Positions 1 to 10,829 of a DNA stretch of 64,000 nucleotides are shown here, piece after piece (position 1 is the stretch's first letter; every line of letters starts with the position of its first letter). The position numbers and the translations under genes were made by a program. The notes beneath the pieces were generated by a model that was not told the DNA's origin, ran no database searches, and saw only the letters and a list, made by a program, of their open reading frames with translations. Origin of the DNA: Megaleporinus macrocephalus (Eukaryota; Chordata; Actinopteri; Characiformes; Anostomidae). Where the stretch lies: assembly GCA_021613375.1 (NCBI GenBank), contig CM038716.1:1846184-1910183 (forward strand). The letters are read 5' to 3'.

Positions 1-3000
1 TAGTCATATGAATCAGTTGTGCTAGAGCACGAAGTCCACTAAACTGTGTGCTTTTGTTATTCTTCAGCATTTGAGAGGGGCCCTCTTTGTGCCAAATCAT
101 GTTAGAGAATGGTGGTGTGGAGAATTTCTGAAGATCTGAGCTCTATGTTGACATTGGCTATGCACAGAATTGAAAGAGTACAAGCTTGCTAGAGTGCAAT
201 TCTCTGGAGGCATGCTTAAAAACTACTTGAAACTTTGCACATGTGCTGTATATAAATAAACATGCTGTAAATTACTTTCTATTTATTTAATGATATTTTG
301 AAAATGTTTTTTTTCACTGAAAGCAACATATATATAGAAAAAAATAAAGATTTGTTTTTAAGTTATTGACTATTTACTTTACAGTTTATCAAAAGATTAC
401 TAAAACCAAATGATTTTGCTCTTATTTTTAAAAAGAAGCTTAGATTCAATAACAGAGCTGTGGAGTCTTAAAGAAATAGTAAGGTCAATTAGTAAAACGT
501 AGAATAGGCTAACATAAAAAATGATGTGGCCAGTGCATGCAGTATGTAATCATAGCCATTATGTCCTAGATATGTTTAGTTTTTCTAATATTTCTGTAAG
601 CAGTACAATTTTGATAAGTGGAGTCTGCCAGATCAACAAATACCTAGATTATTGAGAAACAGTGAGGGTGCAGCTATGGTCCCATGTTGCTATGACTGAT
701 ATAATAACCTTATATGTTATGTCCAACACTACACTATTGCGGGGCACAAAGATGACCTTCCAGACTAGTCAAACATGGTCAACAAATCTGAAATATGGAA
801 AAGCTTACTTTGTTTACTTTTTATTCCAGTTACATAAATATATAACTCTGATATATATAGCACTTGAAGAATGGTTTTAGTTATCTCTTAAGTCAGCCAT
901 CAGATAACAGGAAACAAAAAAGTGATACACATCACAAAGAGTTTTGCTACTAGTTTAGTGGTGCAGGAGATGTAATCAACATGTCATCTGGAAATCATGG
1001 GCAAATTAAGTAGTGCCGAAGGAGTTCACCACTTCCTATTATAGTAACCACTTTCTATGGAGCATGCCACATTCTACAGATAAGAGATGCAATGAAATGA
1101 TATGATGAATGACTAAAGGCCCTTGTCATTTCCTTATTTCTTTGAAGAAAATGTGAGTGGGTGGAAATGCAAGTCAAAAATAAAAAAGACAGCTTTTCTA
1201 CTTAAAAAACAAATGGTAACCAAAAAGATAATCAAGCTGACTGGACTGACAATCCATGATTCTATCTGTCAAAAAGGAATCTCCACTATGCATGACCTTA
1301 TCTTTAGATATATATGAGGTAGAAAGCATTTTACTTACAAATACCAACATAAACATAATCCACTGTTTGCCACTAAACGACACAACTACTGCCTGTACAT
1401 GACTGTTATCACAACAAAGTATCTCCACTTTCCGTTCCTTTCTTAGCATAATTTTGTGAACTGTTTTTGGAAAAGTTTGTAAGTCAGTTTAAGTGTGCTT
1501 TCTTTGAACCTGCCCCTACATTTCTCGGTTAAAGAGTTTCATTTAGCTTTCATACGTGGGATTTACATCACAAGAGCAAGAGAACTTTCCCTATGGTGAC
1601 ACGACGGATTACAAACACTGGAAGGCAATTCAGCTTAAAGGATATCTAATCTTAACCATGACCTAAATGAAGATGAATCTGTTTATGTAAGTGGAATGCA
1701 CATGCACATAGGCATTTTGACATTTGCTACATATGCTTGACATTGGAATCTGTCTAAAATTAATATACTAATTTGCTGAAACTTGATAAAACATAAAGAA
1801 ATGCCAGAAGGCACGGTGGTGTTTGCATGTTCTCCCCATGGTTAAGTGGGTTTCCTCTGGGTACTCCGGTTTCCTCCCACAGGCCAAAGACATGCATGTT
1901 ATGTTGATCGGTCACTCTAAATTGCCCGTAGGTGTGAGTGTTGCCCATGTGATGGACTGGCGACCTTTCCATGGTGTACCCCGCCTTCGCCCGTGACCCA
2001 GATGGATAAACAAATGCCCAGATATTATTTTAAATCAAAACAAATAATGGAACACAGGGCTGGAGTGGACACATCTCAGACTTAAACAAACATGTTCTGC
2101 CTCTGTGTGCTATTTTGCATTGGGGGAAAAGCATAACACTTAGCTAAGCCAATCAACCTAATTTTGAACCAATTTTATCGGTTCTTATCAGTGAAGCTCT
2201 TCCATGTTTTACGACAGTTCCCCTCAGCCTTGCAGAAAAATTCATCAGCATACAAGTCAACATGAAGTCATGCATTTGCATGCATTGGAAAGATCTCAAA
2301 GTTAGTTTCACTCGGTATTAGGTGGAGGAGGAAAAAAAAAGAAACAAGATATAATTGGTAATATTGTATGCTTTAGAGCCAGGCAAATTTCACTATACAT
2401 TTTCCAATGCATACAATTGCGTTTGTGTTTATTTTCATTGTAGAGAGCATTATTGCAGACATGTTCATCTATGTTGTGGAGAATCTGACAATTAATGTCT
2501 ATTAATCATCCTGCATGGATTAGCTGACAAATTACAATTAGCACACAAAAAAAAAAAAAAAAATCACCCTCCACAGTTACTGCAAATATAGACCTGGTGG
2601 TAAATTTGACAATATATGTTAAGCCACAGTAATGGGACCAAAACATTATCAGCCCACCGGGACCCTAACCATCTCGATTACCTTCCCTGACCCTTTTAGA
2701 ACCTCTTATTTACTTGATTAGTAGCACACCCTGAATGTTTATGTGCTTTTCAGCCTTGAGACTGAAAATAGGGAGTAAAGTTAAGTACACAAGTTATTAC
2801 AGTCATGCAGAAGCTTTATTTTGCACCATTTTTCGTTGTATCAGGTAAAACGTTCCACAAATATTCATTGCATTAGACAAATTTAAGTAATTAGCCTTTT
2901 GCCCATGAGGCAATGACAAGTTTAAAGGTACCTATTGTAAAAAATGAGGTTAATTGTATAGGTAATTTTCTCTGTATCTGTAGAATTCCTATATGTATCC

Positions 3001-5500
3001 CTTAATAATCAATAGTACAATCAATATTAACAACAACAATCAAAGAACAATGATCGTATGAGAGTGTGAAAGGACAGAAATGAATCTGAATGTTCTTCTA
3101 CATAGAAAAGTCCTAGAGTTAGTCATTCCCGGATGAAGGAATATGTGCATGTGAAATTTCAATAGCAAATCAACACAATACCTTAAAGAAACAACATCTA
3201 AATGAACTGAATAAGAAAATACTACACATGTTTAAAGTGCATTAACCTACTAAATACTTTAGCTTTAAGTTATACAGCGAAAGCATTAATCATTCCATTG
3301 GGTGGCGTGGGTCATTTATTTCAGGTGGTGTTTAAAAGAATGTTACCCACAGTTTAAAAGAAAACGCATCTGTGGAGTTTCTGTGGCCTAGAAAAAAACA
3401 CACCTTCAGTAAGCACTAACATTTAAAAGCTTAGTCATGCAAGGCTGGTGTTGGTTTCCAAACACCGCCCACATGTTCTCACACATTACATTTTGCATCA
3501 TTAGTCGCACTGTTTAAGTCGCACAGTGACTAAATGTAATTGTTTGGTTTATAAAATTTTAAACAGGTTCTACTAAAATTTGTCTTAATTGTGTTAATTT
3601 CATTAAACCAATAATACAACAACCTAAATAACTATGTGAATATTAAACCAAATGTTTCAGACATGCAGTCTCACTTCCTGCTCTAAAGTGCAGGGGTGTG
3701 GCTAAAGTAAGACTCATTTATTAAAAAATATTTTTGTATATTATTTGAAAATTGAACCTGTTAAGTCTTAATATTTTGGCTTTAAATAAAAAAAAACTAC
3801 TAGTTGACTTCTCAAGTTGAAATAAGGGCATTAGATAAAAAAGTCAATTTTGTATTTATTTAGCTTATAACTTTGTCAATTAATGTCTGGTTAAAAGGTT
3901 AAGCGGTACTACACAACTCAAGATCATAATGAGCAACTAGTAGAAGTAAGTTAATCTTGACACTGAGAATTCTGGTAAGCACATCAGATTTAACAATAAA
4001 GAAAAAAACCCCATAAACCCCCAAATATTATTCTTCAATATGTGACAGGCATGAAAAAGTCTGTGTATGAAGCTTCGCCTAACTAAACAACTATAAACAC
4101 ACCTGAGACCTCCAGGGCTTGCATTAACTACTACTGTCTTGCAAAATCTTTCCTTTCCTTCCCTTCCCCTTTTCCATTTTCTTAGGGCAGAAAAAAAGAA
4201 GTACATGAACTACAAGCGAACAATAAAGATGCAACCATTATGCCTTCTCAAGAAAATGTTCACTTAAATATTTGAACTCGATATTGTTATTTACTGAAGG
4301 TAAAGTCCATGCTAGGGGAATAGATTTCCCCTTTATAAAAGCAAACAATAGTACATAGTGGTGCATATTGTCATATAATCGCAGAGAAAACGTATGTAGG
4401 TGGGATTAACAGGAACTGAAGATTCTGTTTTACAGCTATGAAAGCGGTGTTGGTGCTACAATGCTTGACTAAGATACAGTACCAGTAACTGACAGCAAAT
4501 AATATCTCTTAAAACAACAAATTATTTAAACTTTTTTAATTAGCATGTACTATGCCATTAAATTTCTATAAACCGAATTTGAACATATACACAGACAACT
4601 GACAGCTGTAGTTAATATTTCTCAGTGCAGTTTCTCTTCAAATGCCATTTGATACTTGTATGTATTAATGTTAAAAAAGAAGTCAAAAGGGGTCACGCAT
4701 TTCACGTGTTAATGTGTGACGTGTCCATTCTCTCTGTGGTTTTGAATGGACATTTTTGTTATCCTCCTCTTAATGCTGCCTGTCTAGCGCTGGTATGAAA
4801 CTAGAGAGAAAAAAAAGCGAGGCCTTATATCGGCTCAAGACTCCCAGAAGTGGGCTATAGATTGGGCTTGATTTACCTCAGCTGCTATTTGCAGCTTGAA
4901 GCTACTGAAAGAAAACCGCCACAGGCCTGACACCGAGCACAACAACTCACAAAAAAACGGTCCTGGCGCCCCACATCCTGTCACAGCAACAAATCACCTT
5001 TACTTTTTACTGTTGAAACACAAACCATAATCACGCAGACTTTCAGAGCTAATGGCAACTGGATACTTTATCTAAGTCGTAGAAAAACTACTAAAAGAAC
5101 AACACACACACACACATATGGCTGCCATATCTTTTAATAACTCAAATGTAATACCTGCAGGAAGATCTTTCTCAAGTAAAAAAAGGTTTTAAAGTCAGTT
5201 CGGTTCTTATTCCGTGGTAAAAGAATGTGCAAAAAGTCAAAAGACTTCAAATGAATCAGAATAACATTTCATGAAAGCTGTAATTTGACCTTTTTCATTT
5301 TGGTGTAAGAGGTATAAATATTGCACCTCACCACAGTTATGACTCACCAAACACCCCCATCCATTATGTGAAAAGAAAAAGAATTAAGCTAGATGAAGAA
5401 AACATTATTTAAAAAAATAAATACATACAACTTTCCACATATCAGAGAACATAAGTCCACATTCGGATGCATTTCTTGACTTTGTGCCATCATTTCTTGT
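1..5500. other. intergenic DNA downstream of the small membrane-protein gene
   Basis: AT-rich non-coding DNA. I see no exon with a recognisable protein domain on either strand; the open frames here are short and featureless. Contents I can name are a SINE-like fragment near 1795-2020, a poly(A) run near 2547-2563 and a short CA run near 5102-5116. The part next to 5500 should include the 3' UTR of the minus-strand gene, but I could not place its polyadenylation signal with confidence. Confidence 0.6.
1795..2020 (+). repeat. SINE-like repeat fragment (Mermaid/DANA-type body)
   Basis: The stretch carries the hallmark phrases of a dispersed fish repeat: GTTTGCATGTTCTCCCC, then TCCGGTTTCCTCCCACAG, CCAAAGACATGCATG, CTAAATTGCCCGTAGGTGTG and GATGGACTGGCGACC. 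These are shared with the tRNA-derived Mermaid/DANA SINE body and related teleost elements. The tRNA-like head is missing or degraded, so this is a 5'-truncated copy in plus orientation. Family naming is from memory. Confidence 0.7.
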
Positions 5501-6908
5501 CTATAATCCCACTGATAGAGAAAGGGGGTGATGATTTTTTAATGCCCACTTTCCTGGAAAGAATCAGAGAAATATTAAACGTTATTTAAATGTAATGTGT
5601 CAAAAATGTCCTGATTGTGTATGAAAAACATTTTCCAGGCGGTGATATTGAAAAACTGAGCAACATTCAATTCCGATACTGATGTTTGGATTTACCACTA
5701 TTTTAAAACCATCAAAATTGCATATAAAAACAAATATTTAGGTTCAGTGGCTGTTTTGATTGGACACTGTGAAATGAAACATCAGCTTCTGTGGGGACAT
5801 TTGAATTTTAATAACAGTTGAGTGAAATGCAGCAATAATAAACCACAGATTTCAGCTGAACTCAGGCAGTTTCGGAGGGAAAAGGAAGCAGCATTCAGAA
5901 GTGAGAACAGGGTCCTCCAGAGAGAGGACAAAAACATGTTAGAGAAAATGATTAAATCAGCAAAGAAAAAAATACTCAGAAAAGCTGAAAAGCCACATTG
6001 CTGTTAAGGATCTTCTGTCTGGTGAGGCCTCTAAGAGATTATCAACTACAGACCAGCCACCAACTCATCAGCAGAATGAGTTCTTATTCCTCATGTCCCA
6101 GTACCCTGCCCTCCTCCCCAAACCTAGAACTCTCACCTCAATAGACTTTACACATAACAATAGACTTTTCAACAGACAAAAGGTGAGAAAAGCTTTAGGG
6201 TAAGACTCTCCATCGACTATTCTGATCAACTAGCACATCTTTTTAACTTTAATTTTCAACTTTAATTTTCAGCTGAAACCAACAAATTCTTAAAGTGCTA
6301 AATTGCTGAATTGTTGTGAACAAAAAGACTGGAGTGAGAATCTAAACTGAAGACTCTTAAGTGTTTGCTGATTTAAATCCAAACAGCAGCTTTTGTGGCC
6401 AGGCAGTGTAGTTTTGACTTGTGTGTGTCTCTCTTTTACTCACTTCAGGATTTTATCTTTTACTGGAGAGCCTATCAAAGGAAAGACAAAATCAGACTCT
6501 TATTTCTTACACCCAATAAGATCAGTGAACAATTGTTTTACAGTAAAAAAACAGACATACGCTTTCTCCTGCAGCAGCTCTTGATCTTCTTCCAGAAAAT
6601 CTGTATCACACAGACGAGCAGAAATACCCCAAGGATGCAGAATGCTATCGCTATTCCAATAGACACTGACAATGATCTGGCATCTGAAAGACAAAACTAC
6701 CGAATTATGCCAAAGTCTACAGTACAGTCACAGTAATAGTACAGCAGTGACTGTATAACATTATATATGCACCAACAAAAGCCCACAAATTCCAATTCAA
6801 GATTTACTGGTCATAATGCCATTTCAGATAGAAAGCTTAGCATTAGCCATCCATCAACTACGAGGAAATGCTTAACTCCATATGTCCTGCTTTTTCATTC
6901 TTACCCAT
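5501..6908 (-). CDS. single-pass membrane microprotein, SMIM35-like (59 aa, 3 coding exons)
   Basis: Minus-strand gene of three exons. Exon A (6905-6966) holds the start ATG at 6908-6906, directly before the donor GTAAGA; an in-frame TAA lies upstream in the same exon, so this is the first usable Met. Exon B (6561-6683; acceptor TTTCAG, donor GTATGT) encodes MDARSLSVSIG, then a strongly hydrophobic segment of about 22 residues (roughly 9-31), then a basic Cys-containing juxtamembrane stretch (WKKIKSCCRRKR). Exon C (5501-5553; acceptor CTTTCCAG) adds RKWALKNHHPLSLSVGL and a TAG stop. Phases (1, then 1) join without a break to give 59 residues. Short N-terminus, one helix and a Cys/Lys/Arg-rich inner side fit a small integral membrane protein. 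In mammals SMIM35 lies beside TMPRSS4 on the opposite strand, as here; that neighbourhood argument is my main reason for the name. The function of the family is not known to me. Alternative: a terminal piece of a larger receptor, made less likely by the upstream stop. Confidence 0.55.
5822..6150 (+). mobile_element. degraded non-LTR retrotransposon (LINE) fragment
   Basis: Plus-strand frames read ELRQFRREKEAAFRSENRV followed, after small disruptions, by a segment reminiscent of ITDYRP, NEF and a final PRTLTS stretch. This matches the linker between endonuclease and reverse transcriptase in fish LINEs, typically a basic R.KE.AFRSG.R pattern then ITDYK and LN.F. The copy is short, interrupted by stops and sits antisense in the last intron of the membrane microprotein gene. 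No catalytic motif is preserved. Confidence 0.6.
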
Positions 6909-8044
6909 CTGACTTTTTCCAGTGAGTAAACAGTTGTTTCCTTTCACCCAAGAATGAGATTAAAATCTGTCTTCTAATAAGAAAGAAAAAGATGTGATAT
7001 TTTTTCTAGATATCCTTCGCTTCTCTCGTGGCCTGTGACTCTGACTGCAGATAACTTCCAAACTGGTTTGTCCTCATTTTTAACATTTTCCACTTTGGCT
7101 GGTCCACCCGGTCTTCTTTGGTTTATTTTCAGTTCATTATTTCTTAATATAGAAACCATTCAGCCCATAGATTATGGAAATCTTTGAATCTTTTACTGAA
7201 TTTATCCCAGGGTTGCTCTAGCCCCTGTGCAGGTTCTAGAGTTTATGGCTCTTTTAATATACCTCATCAGGCATTTGGCATCTAATCTAATGTCTTATGA
7301 TTAATTCCTGTATTCTCTGTTGTTGTGTACACTCTTGCACTTCTCAAGTCCACAAAATAATGTCATAGCAAAGTCATAGCTGTCTCTCTGAAGTACAAGA
7401 AAACAAATCCTTCAAAGCAAAACTAGAACATTTCCACCCTCTACTGTTTGATATACACACTACAAGTGAAGATAACATTGACTAAGACAAGTGTTTGTCA
7501 GATGTGTCACACAGTACCATTGAGGCACGCAAGTACCAAGCATTAAACAGCAGCACTTCTCCCGCACTTCCTATGTTTCCACCCTGAAACTCTCAAGGTT
7601 CTTAGCAAAAGAACCTTTTGTGTGCAAGAATGAAAGATAATGGCCCAGATGAATAGCACTCATAATACATTCTTAGCATCAGGACCTGGCAAACAATGCG
7701 CAGTTAAGTTGTACACATGCAAATGATTCAAAATATCCAGATTTTCTGACAAGTTCAGATTTATTTTTACTGTTGTTTTTTAACACAATTCATATGGTGT
7801 TTAATGAAAATGTTTTTGAATAGGTAAAAAAGTGTAGATATTCAAACATATGTTGCTCTTAATAGAAGAAGCCTGCTCAAGTGGTGTCAATCACACAAGA
7901 TTATCAGAAAATGTTAGTTTAAAAAGACAGTAAACAAATTACAGGCTTGTAAGTCTTGTACAAGTCCTGAAACATGAAACTCAAAACAATACTAAAACGG
8001 TAATTACAGACTATATTTACATGCAAACTCTGATAAATATGTCA

Positions 8045-8235
8045 CATAAATTGTGTAGTGTTTTCATTTGGGGGAAAAGGAGGTGGTCTGGTGCTAGGAC
8101 AAACACAGGGAGAACATGCAAACTCCACCCAAAAAGGACCCTGATCACCCTTCCAGAAAATCAAACCCAGTCCTTTCTGGTTGTGAGGCAGTAGCACTAC
8201 CTACTTTGCCACTCAACTCTATGTTTTCTTTGTCA
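8045..8235 (-). repeat. SINE with tRNA-like head, reverse orientation
   Basis: Read on the minus strand, the sequence begins with a tRNA-like promoter region (GGTAGTGCTACTGCCTCACA, then GGTTTGATTTTC-like box B remnants). It continues into a GTGGAGTTTGCATGTTCTCC body motif and CTGTGTTTG. This is the head plus body of the same SINE superfamily as the fragment near 1.8 kb, truncated at its 3' end and mutated. Confidence 0.65.
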
Positions 8236-9749
8236 TTAGTAATGGATAAAATTAAGTGGGGACAAGGAGTTGATTCTGTCAATTCCAAGGATATGAGTCG
8301 GGCATCACCAGTCTCAATATGCATGGTTTCTGAACCTTAAGATTTAATTATTCATGTCTAAACACAAACAAATTTTATTGCTATATAAATTTGTCATCTG
8401 CATCTTTTAAATATTTACTTATATTGCTTCACTTGTTCTTTTTCTGCTGTTATTTTTTGTTTGGCGTGTGTTAAATCAAACTATTGGCAAAAGGTCCTGT
8501 TTAAAAGATTTTCTCCTTTTTATATAATTGTACATCTTTAATTACTGTCAAGTAATCTAAAAAATTACTTTGGATTGGGTTACAGTTACATTTTCTGTGA
8601 CAGAATACATTTTTAGCCCTGAAAATGGTAACCACAGCTTTTCACAGTGTTTCCAGATATCAAACATAGGAGGCAATATGAAAACACAGTAGGTGAGGGT
8701 ATATCTAAAGACAGACGTAAAATACAATAGGGTAAACAACTTTATGTGGTGAAATGTCAGCAAGATAAACATCTTCCCTGAAGAGGAAGAATGGTTAACA
8801 TTTTTAGGTGTTTCCCCATTCACTTTCCCTTCCTTTTCAGGTAAAGTACGCATGTTTAAAGAAAACAACCTTTTTATGTGCAGGAGGCTCATCAAGTCCT
8901 ATCAAGTTATTACAATAGGGAGTGGAAGAAGGAAGAGTAATAACAGACTCTCACTGAGGCAATTTGATCTGTATGTTGCAAAAATTTCCTGGTAGGGTTG
9001 GATTTTAAAATTGACAACTGACTCAAACCACAGGATGCATGTGCTGGAAATGCTTTACTGATTTAGAGAAATTCATGACATCCATTTGAAAAATATATAA
9101 CTCTTAAGAAAAGGTCCAAAACTTCAAGGAATCTCCCTAGAATTATCTAGAATGATAAAAATCCAGTTCCAGTTTAAGAATAAAATTAAGAGTACATTAC
9201 ACTAATATCTGTGTCACTTCCTTGACAAGGTATTGCTGTAAACATAGAAATAACTAATACAAAATGAAATGTTATTTTAAAGTGCAACATGTCATAATCA
9301 TGTTATTGTAACTGAAGTGATGTTTTTTCATGTTACATGTAATCAGTTTTGTATGGCCTATGATTGGTTGGAACATATTATGTTGGACATATTACAAGAA
9401 GCTCTCGTTTATTGGAAATGTCAATTATGTGTGGAACAGCTGAAGGTAAAAAAGGAGAATGGCCAGCCACAAGATGGATACAGACAGCAAATAACCAAAA
9501 ACAATGTACAAAGGCAGACTGAAATTGCGGAAATGAAATAGGGACAAAAAACCCTCAAAAAACAAACAAACAAAAAAAAACCACCAGACTCAAAGCCCCT
9601 ACATCCCCCTTGTTACAATCACTGTCAGAAGTTTAAAGCCAACAATCTATCAAAAATACTTGACCTGTCACTAGATGTCCTAAACTTAAAATAAATGTTT
9701 TTTTTCTTACTTCAGGTAAACTATGTTAAAATAGAATGATTTTGAAAAA

Positions 9750-10085
9750 AAGTGCTTATTTCCTTTTTTAGAGCATGCTATTCTTTCTCAGACTTGTTTT
9801 ATTCTCTGACTGCTGCTTCTCGCTTCGTACCTTGCCTGTGAGTGCGCCACAGGCCTGAATCTGCACAGATGTGATAGGCCTAGGAGCGCTTTTGGTGATC
9901 TTACAATGCACGCAGTTGGGCTGTGAGTTTACTCTGCCGCGAAGCCCGTATATCATAAAGACACCCGCTTAAAATAAACACTGTCAAAATTAAATCCTTA
10001 TCAATAGTTTTCGTTTTGGGTCCGCATTAGATAACGTCTGGGTCCGGACCCCGACCGTGGTCTGCTTAGTGACCTCTGCTGTAGT
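9750..10085 (-). mobile_element. hAT-like DNA transposon relic
   Basis: The stretch is more CpG-rich than its surroundings. It includes CTGGGTCCGGACCCCGACC followed by a GTGGTCTGC-type end, as seen in the terminal region of fish hAT-derived elements. The minus-strand frame contains a short CVHCKI motif and a basic tail that could be the start of a transposase, but it is too short to be functional. The identification rests on general resemblance only. Confidence 0.4.
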
Positions 10086-10679
10086 GGTACAATGTTATTT
10101 AAATTCTGCGAACCTCATCCTTTTAAGAGAGACACCTGCCTCAAACCATGATTGATAGCGTAGCTAGCCCTAGTTCACCCCTAACTTAAGCTCCAGCACC
10201 CCTAAAAATTATAGTACAAAATACGTTTTTTTCTTTAATGTTAATTTATCTCTGACATGCTGGAAATGTTCAAAACATAGAGAGTATATGTTTAAACCAA
10301 ATATTTTTACAACGAAAATACAGCATCCCCCCTCCCCTTGCCTTGCAAAATGGCATGATCCAGCTTCTCTTTTTCTCGGTGTCAGTGTGTCTAGTAAGTT
10401 TTGCAAAGGGATTGTAGTGTTCTTGTGCAGTGTGTCGAAACTCTTGACTAAACACCAAGGTATACTAGAGCCAATGAAGACAGAGCCGTAGTAAGCTTGA
10501 CCATTTACTGTCACTCTTTCTCATTACATTACATTACGCTTGTGTTCTCAATACATCGTACATAGTTGAAGACATTGCATACACACAGTTGTAAACAACT
10601 ATTTTCTCCCCTTCTCTTAACAAACATCATCAATGCTAATATATGAACTGCAATATGTTTTGATACCAGATTAACTTAC

Positions 10680-10820
10680 GGCATTGCCTCTATGATGCTT
10701 CACAACAATGTAAGGAGAATATTTTTAGAGCATGTACTGATGTCTGCCTCGCTTTTTCTAAGCTGCCGAACTTCCCCAAAACCGGGAGTGAACACCGGAA
10801 GTGACGTCACCGCGCGTAGC
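10680..10820 (-). promoter_or_regulatory. composite ETS/CRE core promoter with candidate non-coding first exon
   Basis: A CCGGAAGT ETS site (10796-10803) overlaps a perfect CRE, TGACGTCA (10802-10809), followed by CGCGCG. This CCGGAAGTGACGTCA composite is a known vertebrate core-promoter arrangement. On the minus strand the next 100 bases form a plausible exon ending at 10680 with a consensus donor GTAAGT. That exon would belong to the minus-strand microprotein gene. It has only one late ATG, 5 bases before the donor, whose frame does not produce the membrane segment. Promoter use is inferred from motifs. Confidence 0.45.
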
Positions 10821-10829
10821 GACCAGAAA

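Larger units (their letters stand above)
6967..10679. other. probable 5' intron of the microprotein gene
   Basis: If the 10680-10790 segment is the non-coding first exon, this is one intron on the minus strand. It contains a reverse-oriented SINE (8045-8235), an A-rich stretch near 9555-9585 and a hAT-like DNA transposon relic (about 9750-10085). I see no additional coding exon with conserved domains; longer minus-strand frames near 8557-8895 have no recognisable domain. Confidence 0.35.

Noticed and set aside
6974..7159. Minus-strand frame of 61 codons just upstream of the microprotein start exon
   Set aside because: It has no fitting donor and an in-frame stop separates it from the membrane-protein frame. 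It does not look like a conserved domain.
8557..8895. Minus-strand frame of 112 codons as an extra exon of the microprotein gene
   Set aside because: No domain, no convincing splice sites at its ends, and it is not needed because the start codon is found at 6908-6906.
10678..10684. ATG five bases before the donor at 10680 as the start of the microprotein
   Set aside because: Spliced straight to exon B it gives a frame with no hydrophobic helix, whereas the ATG at 6908-6906 gives a clear membrane protein.
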